DNA from: Candidatus Nomurabacteria bacterium
GTDB lineage: Bacteria; Patescibacteriota; Saccharimonadia; Saccharimonadales; Saccharimonadaceae
Assembly (NCBI GenBank): GCA_031264785.1
Contig: JAISDN010000056.1
Span: 1 to 11,663 of the forward strand
Length of the DNA: 11,663 bases
Reading direction: 5' to 3'
Below are positions 6,630 to 11,663 of this stretch, in pieces. The notes under the pieces were generated by a model. It searched no databases, was not told the DNA's origin, and worked only from the letters and a program-made list of their open reading frames with translations. Position 1 is the stretch's first letter, and each line of letters opens with the position of its first letter. The position numbers and the translations under genes are program-made.

Positions 6630-7351
6630 GTTTTTGGCCCAAATTTTGGAAAACTAGCAAAGCCGTCGGTTTTTGGGTGCTTTGGGTGGTGACTTGTTAT
6701 TTTTTGGTGCAACTTTTGATATCCATCTTAGTCGGCCTGCTGGCTGGGCAGATCCCCAAGGGAGACGTGCTGTTTTCGGTGCTGGGCAATATCACGATGT
6801 ATATTCTGATGCTGGCGCTGGCCGTCGGTCTGCCGCTGCTGATCAAAAAGCAGCTCCATTTGGGGAAGGTAACTGAAATTTTGGCTTTGACCAGACGGCC
6901 GCGCTGGGGCGATCTTGGCAAAGCGGTGCTGATCGTCATTTATTATTTTTCGATACTGTTTACGGCAATGTTCCTGCTAATGTGCTTTTTTCCAGATATT
7001 TACAGCCAAGAACAGGAGCTGGGCTTTTCCACCACCGGTAATTCCGTCCCGCAACTGGTTTTGGTCTTTTTCTCACTGGTGATAGTCGCGCCAGTGGCGG
7101 AGGAGCTGATTATGCGCGGGCTACTGTTTGGCAAACTGCGCCAAAATTTGCCGTTTTGGCCAGCCGCGATTATTGTTAGTGCGCTGTTTGCGCTAGCGCA
7201 CGGGCAGATTAACGTCGGTGTGGACACTTTTATTTTGTCGCTGTTTTTGTGTTGGTCGCGCGAAAAAACCGGCGCAATTTACACGCCGATTTTGATTCAT
7301 ATGCTGAAAAATCTGTTAGGATTTGTGACGATTTTTGGTATTTTGGCTTGA
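6623..7351 (+). CDS. CPBP-family intramembrane metalloprotease (CAAX/Abi type)
   Basis: The 242-aa protein is very hydrophobic, with about six to seven membrane helices. It carries the CPBP motifs: Glu160-Glu161-x3-Arg165 in VAEELIMRG, Phe189-x3-His193 in LFALAHG, and His226-x3-Asn230 in HMLKN. Family members include eukaryotic CAAX proteases, bacteriocin self-immunity proteins and membrane proteins of unclear role; the substrate cannot be told here. The start overlaps the end of the RseP-like gene by 7 nt and no Shine-Dalgarno is visible, so translation probably depends on the upstream gene. Two different intramembrane proteases translated back to back suggest sequential or shared processing of a membrane substrate, but that is inference. 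It is the last gene of the operon; no clear hairpin terminator follows before the convergent gene. Confidence 0.9.
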   Translation: MVGFWPKFWKTSKAVGFWVLWVVTCYFLVQLLISILVGLLAGQIPKGDVLFSVLGNITMYILMLALAVGLPLLIKKQLHLGKVTEILALTRRPRWGDLGKAVLIVIYYFSILFTAMFLLMCFFPDIYSQEQELGFSTTGNSVPQLVLVFFSLVIVAPVAEELIMRGLLFGKLRQNLPFWPAAIIVSALFALAHGQINVGVDTFILSLFLCWSREKTGAIYTPILIHMLKNLLGFVTIFGILA

Positions 7352-7376
7352 CAAACTAAAGCGCTTGTGCTAAGCT
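7348..7376 (+). promoter_or_regulatory. Promoter-like sequence at the end of the CPBP gene
   Basis: TTGACA (7348-7353, overlapping the stop codon) and TAAGCT (7371-7376) are separated by 17 bp. It would fire a plus-strand RNA from about 7383, antisense to the 3' end of the convergent 547-aa gene. The first 40 nt of this RNA could form CTACG/CGTAG (7398-7416) or, alternatively, GGCGA/TCGCC (7389-7412). Only the -35 box is strong, and no coding region follows. Confidence 0.3.
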
Positions 7377-7417
7377 AGACAACAGCGGGGCGAGGGCCTA
7401 CGCTTATTCGCCGTAGC

Positions 7418-9061
7418 TTAATTTCGGCTGCTGCTACTGCTATTACTTTGTTTCAAAACCAACTCGGCATTTTTATCAATCAGCTCTTCCTTTTCCTTCT
7501 TCAGCTTATCAACTTGGTCTTCCAAATCCTTAACTTTGTCGGCCTCTTTTTGCAAGTCGTCATTTTTGTCCTGCAACTCTTCAATATCTTTCTGATTTTG
7601 CAAAATCGCGTCCTTCAAACTCTCTGACTCTTCGACGGCTCTTTCGCCGGTGTTGGCCTTGGACTGAGAATCTTCCAGCTGCAGCGTGGCGTCGGACAGG
7701 CCGGCGTTGGCGCTATTCCACAAAATCAAGAACAAAATCATACCAGCCAAGAACAAAATTGCCGCGCCCAAAGTGGCGATAAAGCGCCAATCAGGCTTTT
7801 TGGCGGTCGGGTAAGTCGGGTTGAGATCGACCATCGTGGCGTTGGGGTTATACGGATCATAAATATTCGGTGCGGTGTAAGGATTGACCGGCAGCGGCTG
7901 GTTATTGAGCAGTGGGTTGGCATACATATCGTCCTGCGGGTAGTAATTGTTGTCTTGAGGGTAATAATTGGCATTATTTTCCGGATAGGTCGGCTGCTGA
8001 TAAATCATCGGTTGCTGATTGGGCTGCTGGTAAGGATCGGGCGCGGCTTCGTATGGCTGATTATAGACCGGCGGCGGCGTGATGTAGTTGTTTTGCTGGT
8101 CGGCGGCGTATTGCGGCGGTTGCTCAGGCAGTTGTTGGATTTGCGGATATTCCGGCGTGAAAGGCGCGGCCGGTTTAGCGTTACTTTTTTTGGCGTCTTT
8201 TTTATAATCCGGACTAACCCCGTCGATGGCCACCGCAGATTTGTCTGGCTTAGACTTCTTTTTGCCAAAAAAGCCGGATTTTGGTTCGTCCTGAACTGGA
8301 TTTGGCACAGAATTGATGGAGTTGATAATGTCGCCGGGTCGAGCTGGGTCGATGGGCGGCGCGGGGGCGGCTGCTGGCGGTTGCACTTCAACTGGCGGCG
8401 GATCGGCCGCTGGCGCGATCATCGGCTGGGCCAGAGGCTGTTGCTCTATGGGGAGCGGCTGAACCAAAGCTGGCTGGTCAGCTGGCGCTGGCGTGGTTTT
8501 ATCTTTTTTGAATCTACTGAACAAACTTTTTTTAGGCTTAGCCTCTGCCGCAACTGGCGCCGGTTCGGGCGCTACAGGTGCTGGCTCGGCCGGAGGAACG
8601 GGCTCGGGAGCTGGTTCAACCTTAGCCGGTTCGGGCGCAGGCGGTGACGTCTCCACTACCGGCTCGGCCTTTTTGGGCGGCTCCGGTGCTTTTTCGACCA
8701 CCTTTGGCTCAGGCTTGGCGACCGGCGGCGGCGTTTCCTCAACTGGCGCTTTCTCTTCAACTGGTTTTTCCGCTACTGGCTCTTCAGCCGGCAAATCTTT
8801 GGCTGGTTTTTCCTTTTTCGGCTTGGTAATCTTATTATTTTTAGACTTCATAAATTTGTCAAACAATCCAAAAGAGGCGCTATCAGTATCAGCAACAGGC
8901 TTTTCAGCCGGTTTTTCAGGAATATCGTCATCAGCAGGAGCGCTGGTCGATTCTTTTTCAATATCGTCCAGCTTTTTATTATCTTTATCGTCATCAAAAT
9001 CTGTCGACATCGAATCGTCGATTCGGTCGTCGTCAATTTCAAATGGATTATTTTCTTGCAT
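7418..9061 (-). CDS. Large Pro-rich membrane-tethered protein with extracytoplasmic coiled coil, function unknown
   Basis: I do not recognise this 547-aa protein. Residues 1-40 are very acidic, 40-300 are Pro/Ala/Glu/Lys-rich and disordered, and 300-420 are Pro/Gln/Asn/Tyr-rich with a tandem NYYPQDN-NYYPQDD. One membrane helix spans about 427-448, preceded by KKPDWR, which predicts a cytoplasmic N-terminal part. The final 99 residues are an outward-facing heptad coiled coil (about 470-535) and a Ser tail. Three similar basic-hydrophobic motifs recur in the disordered part: GLFDKFMK (65-72), SLFSRFKK (179-186) and GFFGKKK (263-269). I chose the ATG at 9061 because GGAG lies 5 nt upstream; a GTG two codons earlier overlaps that site. 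Its architecture loosely mirrors that of the 389-aa protein in the opposite operon. A scaffold, cell-envelope or division role is conceivable but unproven. Confidence 0.78.
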   Translation of the reverse strand: MQENNPFEIDDDRIDDSMSTDFDDDKDNKKLDDIEKESTSAPADDDIPEKPAEKPVADTDSASFGLFDKFMKSKNNKITKPKKEKPAKDLPAEEPVAEKPVEEKAPVEETPPPVAKPEPKVVEKAPEPPKKAEPVVETSPPAPEPAKVEPAPEPVPPAEPAPVAPEPAPVAAEAKPKKSLFSRFKKDKTTPAPADQPALVQPLPIEQQPLAQPMIAPAADPPPVEVQPPAAAPAPPIDPARPGDIINSINSVPNPVQDEPKSGFFGKKKSKPDKSAVAIDGVSPDYKKDAKKSNAKPAAPFTPEYPQIQQLPEQPPQYAADQQNNYITPPPVYNQPYEAAPDPYQQPNQQPMIYQQPTYPENNANYYPQDNNYYPQDDMYANPLLNNQPLPVNPYTAPNIYDPYNPNATMVDLNPTYPTAKKPDWRFIATLGAAILFLAGMILFLILWNSANAGLSDATLQLEDSQSKANTGERAVEESESLKDAILQNQKDIEELQDKNDDLQKEADKVKDLEDQVDKLKKEKEELIDKNAELVLKQSNSSSSSRN

Positions 9062-9091
9062 ACCCACTCCGTTTATCTCGCTAATGCATAT

Positions 9092-9121
9092 AGTTTATCA
9101 CAATAATTTCGTTCTTGCCAA
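9092..9121 (-). promoter_or_regulatory. Promoter candidate for the 547-aa membrane-protein gene
   Basis: On the minus strand TTGGCA (9121-9116) and TAAACT (9097-9092) are separated by 18 bp. The start would be near 9085, giving a leader of about 24 nt that ends in GGAG. Confidence 0.45.
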
Positions 9122-9131
9122 GACTTATTTT

Positions 9132-9160
9132 TTTTGATAGAGTGTTTACTGTAATAAAAT
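9132..9160 (+). promoter_or_regulatory. Promoter candidate for rpsB-tsf
   Basis: TAAAAT (9155-9160) has TTTTGA (9132-9137) 17 bp upstream, with an overlapping TTGATA at 15-bp spacing. Transcription would begin near 9167, leaving a leader of about 57 nt that contains the folded element at 9172-9203. Confidence 0.5.
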
Positions 9161-9171
9161 TAAGGAATCAA

Positions 9172-9203
9172 CCTGTGGATAACTCCTGAAATCAGGCCGC
9201 AGG
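9172..9203 (+). promoter_or_regulatory. Folded 5' leader of rpsB (candidate S2 autoregulatory element)
   Basis: CCTGTGG (9172-9178) pairs with CCGCAGG (9197-9203), seven pairs including one G-U. Directly inside it, CCTGA (9185-9189) pairs with TCAGG (9192-9196). The two stems stack on the 3' side and are separated on the 5' side by a 6-nt bulge, ATAACT. The element ends 8 nt before the AAGGAG ribosome binding site (9212-9217). In other bacteria S2 represses rpsB-tsf by binding its own leader, so this is a natural candidate. The 5' arm and bulge also contain TGTGGATAA, a perfect DnaA-box complement. Confidence 0.5.
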
Positions 9204-9223
9204 TGAGGAAAAAGGAGTATCAA

Positions 9224-9934
9224 ATGTCAATCAATGTTGATATGAAGGCGCTGTTTGAAGCGGGGGCGCATTTTGGTCATAAGACCAGTCGCTGGCACCC
9301 AAAAATGGCCCAATATATTCATAGCAAAAGAGGTGATAGCCACATTATCAACCTCGATAAAACCGTCGAACAGCTGGAAGCGGCTTTGCCGGAAATCACC
9401 AAAACTATTGAAAATAACAAGCAAGTGCTGTTTGTCGGCACTAAAAAGCAAGCTCGCGAAATCGTGCGTGAAGCGGCGCTGGCGGCCGGCCAGCCATATG
9501 TGGTGGAGCGCTGGATTGGCGGGATGCTGACCAATGCCCAGACCATCAATTCGCGAATCAAAAATCTGAAAAATCTGGAAAAGCGGATGTCGACCGGCGA
9601 GCTGACCAATCGCTATAACAAGCTGGAAGTGCAGCGTTTTCAGGAGCAGATCGATGCCGACAATATTAAATACGGCGGAATTAAAGAGATGCGCGGCAAG
9701 CCGGGACTGGTGTTTGTGGCCGACGCGATTGTCGATACTAACGCTGTCAAAGAGGCCAATAAGCTGGGAATTCCAGTGGTGGCGCTGGCCGATAGCAATA
9801 CCAATCCGGCCGGAATTGAATATGTGATTCCATCCAACGACGACGCGCTGGGCGCAGTCAAGTTGATTCTGGATTACGCCGTGCAGGCGGTGGCCGATGG
9901 CCAAAAAGTTAGTGAGAAAAAGGAGGGCAAATAA
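9224..9934 (+). CDS. rpsB: 30S ribosomal protein S2
   Basis: S2 binds 16S rRNA late in assembly and helps to dock S1-type functions and mRNA on the small subunit. The 236-aa product is full length and shows the S2 signatures: N-terminal ALFEAGAHFGHKTSRWHPKM, the FVGTKKQAREIV segment, ERWIGGMLTN, and the C-terminal PGLVFVAD and IPVVALADSNTNP segments. The start is ATG 9224, 6 nt after AAGGAG (9212-9217); the in-frame GTG at 9203 lies in the leader hairpin and is rejected. It is joined to tsf without a single intergenic base, the standard rpsB-tsf operon. There is no C-terminal extension. A folded leader upstream suggests autoregulation by S2. Confidence 0.98.
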   Translation: MSINVDMKALFEAGAHFGHKTSRWHPKMAQYIHSKRGDSHIINLDKTVEQLEAALPEITKTIENNKQVLFVGTKKQAREIVREAALAAGQPYVVERWIGGMLTNAQTINSRIKNLKNLEKRMSTGELTNRYNKLEVQRFQEQIDADNIKYGGIKEMRGKPGLVFVADAIVDTNAVKEANKLGIPVVALADSNTNPAGIEYVIPSNDDALGAVKLILDYAVQAVADGQKVSEKKEGK

Positions 9935-10531
9935 ATGGGTATTTCTATTGACGAAATTAAGAAATTGAAAGAGCTGACCGGCGTGGGTTTGACTGATGCC
10001 AAGGTGGCTTTGACTGAGGCCGGTGGCGATTTTGACAAAGCGCTGGAAGCGATGCGCAAAAAAGGTCTGACTAAAGCCGAAAAACGCGGCGAGCGCGAAG
10101 CCCGACAGGGTCTGATTGAAGCTTATGTGCACAGCGGTCGGATTGGGGTTTTGGTGGAGCTAAACTGCGAAACCGATTTTGTGGCCAAGACAGAGGAGTT
10201 TAAAGCGCTGGCCCACGATATTGCGATGCAAGTGGCAGCGATGTCGCCCAAATATATTTCTGAAGCCGATATTCCAGAGGAAGAGAAGTTGCGTAAAGAA
10301 GCCGAGCTGATCGAAGCCGCCAAAAATACCGGCAAATCCGAAGAAATCGCCAAAAAAGCCGTGATTGGGCAGATGAATAAGTATTTTGCCGAATTGACGC
10401 TGGTGAAGCAAGCCTACTGGAAAGACGACACTCTGACCATCGAAGATTTGGTTAAAAATCACATCGCCAAATTAGGCGAAAATATTGTGGTGCGACAGAT
10501 GGAGCGGATTGAATTGGGCGTTAGCGAGTAG
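9935..10531 (+). CDS. tsf: Translation elongation factor Ts (short form)
   Basis: EF-Ts is the nucleotide exchange factor that regenerates EF-Tu-GTP in the cytoplasm. The 198-aa protein has the N-terminal UBA-like helical domain (residues 3-45, IKKLKELTGVGLTDAKVAL) and the EF-Tu-contacting CETDFVAK motif (78-85), followed by a core domain and a C-terminal helix pair. It is about 80 residues shorter than the E. coli protein and comparable to the compact Thermus type, with one core subdomain instead of two. The ATG follows directly on the rpsB TAA, with AAGGAGG inside the last rpsB codons, so translation is coupled. The next 31 bases carry a palindromic repeat that may act as terminator or processing site. 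Confidence 0.97.
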   Translation: MGISIDEIKKLKELTGVGLTDAKVALTEAGGDFDKALEAMRKKGLTKAEKRGEREARQGLIEAYVHSGRIGVLVELNCETDFVAKTEEFKALAHDIAMQVAAMSPKYISEADIPEEEKLRKEAELIEAAKNTGKSEEIAKKAVIGQMNKYFAELTLVKQAYWKDDTLTIEDLVKNHIAKLGENIVVRQMERIELGVSE

Positions 10532-10532
10532 C

Positions 10533-10563
10533 GCCGTCATTCCGGACTTGATCCGGAATCTAG
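10533..10563. repeat. Palindromic interspersed-type repeat after tsf
   Basis: Perfect 8-bp arms ATTCCGGA (10539-10546) and TCCGGAAT (10552-10559) surround the loop CTTGA, flanked by GCCGTC and CTAG. It starts 2 nt after the tsf stop codon. From memory, very similar palindromes (GTCAT-CCGGACTTGATCCGG) are abundant in unrelated bacterial groups, notably alphaproteobacteria, and are thought to be small mobile palindromes. There is no U-run, so terminator action is uncertain; mRNA 3'-end stabilisation is possible. Confidence 0.6.
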
Positions 10564-10580
10564 AAAATAACAAAAAACTC

Positions 10581-10609
10581 TTGTATTCATTAAAAAGTTA
10601 GTATAAACT
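10581..10609 (+). promoter_or_regulatory. Promoter for the 127-aa gene
   Basis: TTGTAT (10581-10586) and TAAACT (10604-10609) are separated by exactly 17 bp in an AT-rich stretch. The start would be near 10616, 28 nt before the ATG. Confidence 0.6.
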
Positions 10610-10643
10610 AAGAGTAATCATAAGTTAAATAAGGAGATTTGAT

Positions 10644-11027
10644 ATGGGTGGGAGTCTTTCTGACCAACAATTAAAAGAGTTTGACGAATATTTGAGCGGG
10701 GTGGGTCCGGACAAGTCCGAGCCGGAAGCTGCGCCAAAGCCAGTTGAGGAGGAAAAGCCAGAGCCAAAACCCATGCCCGCGCCGGAAAAACAGCCGGTAA
10801 AGTCGTCTGGGAACGCTGATTATATTGACGAAATCATCGATTTGCATCAAAAGAAAGTCGACGGAATTTTGGATTTGCTGAGCAAAATCGACGCCAAAAC
10901 CCACAAAGATATTGTGGCCGATCTGGTGGAGGAAATGCAGTATCAAAACAGTGTTTTGGATCGCGAAAAGTCCCAAGCTGGGGATTTGAAACAGCTGTTC
11001 CAACTGGCAAAAGAAGCTCGAAAATAA
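10644..11027 (+). CDS. Small acidic helical protein, function unknown
   Basis: This 127-aa soluble protein is not recognised. Residues 1-20 form a short acidic helix, 20-55 a Pro/Glu/Lys-rich linker, and 58-127 a charged all-helical domain (DYIDEIIDLHQKK onward, with heptad-like Leu/Ile spacing) that could be a helical hairpin or a protein-binding domain. It has no signal peptide or membrane segment. The ATG is preceded by AAGGAG (10631-10636) with 7-nt spacing. It has its own promoter and a good terminator, so it is a single-gene transcript placed between tsf and the next small gene, where many bacteria have pyrH. The codon style matches its neighbours. Confidence 0.8.
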   Translation: MGGSLSDQQLKEFDEYLSGVGPDKSEPEAAPKPVEEEKPEPKPMPAPEKQPVKSSGNADYIDEIIDLHQKKVDGILDLLSKIDAKTHKDIVADLVEEMQYQNSVLDREKSQAGDLKQLFQLAKEARK

Positions 11028-11048
11028 CCGAAAAAGCCTGTTTAATGG

Positions 11049-11079
11049 CAGGGGAGGTGTGCTTGCCGCCCCTGTTTTT
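11049..11079 (+). terminator. Intrinsic terminator after the 127-aa gene
   Basis: CAGGGG (11049-11054) pairs with CCCCTG (11069-11074), extended past an A-G mismatch by GG/CC, with an 8-nt loop and a following T5 (11075-11079). Confidence 0.85.
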
Positions 11080-11112
11080 ATATTAAAATTCAACAAAATA
11101 TGTAAAAAACTA

Positions 11113-11141
11113 TTGACAAAATCGTTTAAGTTTGATACAAT
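11113..11141 (+). promoter_or_regulatory. Strong sigma-70-type promoter for the 86-aa gene
   Basis: A perfect TTGACA (11113-11118) and TACAAT (11136-11141) are separated by 17 bp. This is the closest match to consensus in the window. The predicted start near 11148 leaves an unusually long leader of about 127 nt. Confidence 0.8.
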
Positions 11142-11164
11142 CTAGGGTGGTGTGAGACGCAGTA

Positions 11165-11215
11165 GGGTTTCATACCGCTTGAGTGGTTTTGGGGTATTTT
11201 TTGCTTTCGAAGCCC
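11165..11215 (+). promoter_or_regulatory. Structured leader with possible attenuator before the 86-aa gene
   Basis: Three pairings compete. ACCGC/GTGGT closes a TTGA tetraloop (11174-11187). ATACC (11172-11176) can instead pair with GGTAT (11193-11197), immediately followed by a run of six T (11197-11202), like a weak terminator. GGGTTTC (11165-11171) can pair with GAAGCCC (11209-11215), enclosing the whole. I recognise no known riboswitch class. Confidence 0.4.
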
Positions 11216-11274
11216 GCTCTTTTCGTTAGAGATTTATCCGTTGCAGTTGGCTATTTTTGCGTAAGGAGGAAAAA

Positions 11275-11535
11275 ATGGGTTACCAAAATGAATATGAGAA
11301 AAGGCAGAGTGATAAGATTGCGGAGATGAAGGATGCGCTTAAGGGCAAGGAAGATCCGGAGATCGCCGCGCAGATATCGCGTATTGAGAAATATACGCAG
11401 TATCTGATTCACGTCGATGTTAACTGGGAAAATGTTATCGTACAGTGCAAAACAGGAAGTCTAAACGATATCAAAGCCTGCTTAAGGCATATAGCGGATT
11501 TTATGCAGGTGGCATATGATATAGATAACGCTTAA
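11275..11535 (+). CDS. Small protein, function unknown
   Basis: The 86-aa product is not recognised. It is charged at the N-terminus (residues 1-40, EYEKRQSDKIAEMKDALKGK, predicted helix) and ends in a more hydrophobic amphipathic part (45-86, including YLIHVDVNWENVIVQCK and IADFMQVAYDI), with two cysteines. No signal peptide or membrane segment is visible. I chose the ATG at 11275 because AAGGAGG (11263-11269) precedes it by 5 nt; a TTG six codons earlier runs through that site. A near-consensus promoter, a long structured leader and its own terminator suggest high or regulated expression. It sits between the rpsB-tsf operon and a probable frr. Confidence 0.72.
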   Translation: MGYQNEYEKRQSDKIAEMKDALKGKEDPEIAAQISRIEKYTQYLIHVDVNWENVIVQCKTGSLNDIKACLRHIADFMQVAYDIDNA

Positions 11536-11544
11536 ATCTCGAAG

Positions 11545-11577
11545 AAGAGCTCGGTTTCATTTGCCGGAGCTCTTTTT
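11545..11577 (+). terminator. Intrinsic terminator after the 86-aa gene
   Basis: AAGAGCTC (11545-11552) pairs perfectly with GAGCTCTT (11567-11574), extended by GG/CC past a bulged G, and the 3' arm runs into a T5 tract (11573-11577). Confidence 0.88.
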
Positions 11578-11580
11578 ATT

Positions 11581-11589
11581 TGATATGAT
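11581..11589 (+). promoter_or_regulatory. Extended -10 promoter for a leaderless transcript
   Basis: TGATATGAT (11581-11589) fits TGn plus TATGAT. Only 9 nt separate it from the next ATG at 11599, so transcription should begin at or within about 3 nt of the start codon. No Shine-Dalgarno is present. Confidence 0.5.
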
Positions 11590-11598
11590 AAATACATT

Positions 11599-11663
11599 AT
11601 GTTTGATAGTAAAGTATATGAAGACCGTTTTGAAGCGGCGGTTAAGCGCTTCGAAGAAGAATT
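11599..11663 (+). CDS. frr: Probable ribosome recycling factor, N-terminal 21 codons (3' end outside window)
   Basis: The frame is open from ATG 11599 to the window end and reads MFDSKVYEDRFEAAVKRFEE. This resembles the N-terminal helix of ribosome recycling factors, in which such a charged helix ending in EEL precedes the conserved RTGRA motif; that motif would lie just past the edge. RRF splits post-termination ribosomes together with EF-G. Position supports the call: frr normally lies a few genes behind rpsB-tsf. With only 21 residues the identification is tentative. The gene seems to be translated from a leaderless mRNA. Confidence 0.5.
   Translation, partial: MFDSKVYEDRFEAAVKRFEEE

Noticed and set aside
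6158..6712. 184-codon minus-strand frame over the RseP-like and CPBP genes
   Set aside because: Antisense shadow of genes with complete catalytic motifs; no start signals.
7389..7416. Hairpin between the convergent CPBP and 547-aa genes as a terminator
   Set aside because: The stems are only 5 bp with 9-15-nt loops and neither strand has a following T-run, so I do not call a terminator.
8493..9137. 214-codon plus-strand frame rich in Ser/Gly/Ala opposite the 547-aa gene
   Set aside because: It is the antisense reading of Pro/Ala/Glu codons of the real gene; low-complexity composition and no promoter or ribosome binding site.
9227..10132. 301-codon minus-strand frame across rpsB and tsf
   Set aside because: It is a shadow of two certain, highly conserved genes; the long open frame results from their codon bias.
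1..11663. tRNA, rRNA, insertion sequence or prophage genes
   Set aside because: No cloverleaf, rRNA signature, transposase motif or phage structural cluster was seen; the fibre-like protein at the left edge alone does not make a prophage.

Overview
The window reads as a chromosomal piece of a Patescibacteria/CPR bacterium, most likely Candidatus Saccharibacteria (TM7) or a close relative. This is inference from gene content. The pointers are a short EF-Ts, several unrecognised single-pass membrane proteins with very long Lys/Pro/Glu-rich disordered regions, a tpiA–M50 protease–CPBP protease operon, and a probable leaderless frr. TGA is used as a normal stop (tpiA, the GDPD gene, the CPBP gene), which argues against the UGA-recoding Gracilibacteria/SR1 lineages.

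Layout. Positions 1-1005 hold the 3' end of a large Asn-rich extracellular fibre/adhesin-like protein with four cysteine pairs. It converges on a secreted glycerophosphodiester phosphodiesterase (1047-1904, minus) at a shared hairpin terminator. A 304-bp divergent region (1905-2208) follows, with a strong promoter for each direction, a structured GDPD leader, and repeats that look like an operator. On its right is a two-gene AbiE-type toxin-antitoxin module (2209-3463): an AbiEi winged-helix antitoxin overlapping an AbiEii nucleotidyltransferase toxin.

From 3523 to 7351 lies a tightly packed plus-strand operon: tpiA, a 389-aa tail-anchored acidic disordered protein, an RseP-like site-2 protease and a CPBP intramembrane protease. 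Its junctions are a 4-nt overlap, a 9-nt gap and a 7-nt overlap. Convergent to it is a 547-aa Pro-rich protein with a single membrane segment and an extracytoplasmic coiled coil (minus strand, 7418-9061). Divergent from that, rpsB-tsf (9224-10531) follows a folded leader that could be an S2 autoregulatory site. After tsf come a palindromic interspersed-type repeat, two small unknown genes each with its own promoter and terminator, and at the right edge the first 21 codons of a gene that looks like frr (ribosome recycling factor), apparently leaderless. The order rpsB-tsf-(two small genes)-frr matches the widespread rpsB-tsf-pyrH-frr cluster with pyrH replaced.

I see no convincing wholly new defence system. 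The least explained parts are the two large disordered membrane-tethered proteins beside two intramembrane proteases, the putative attenuator before the 86-aa gene, the operator-like repeats of the abiE module, and the fibre-like surface protein.
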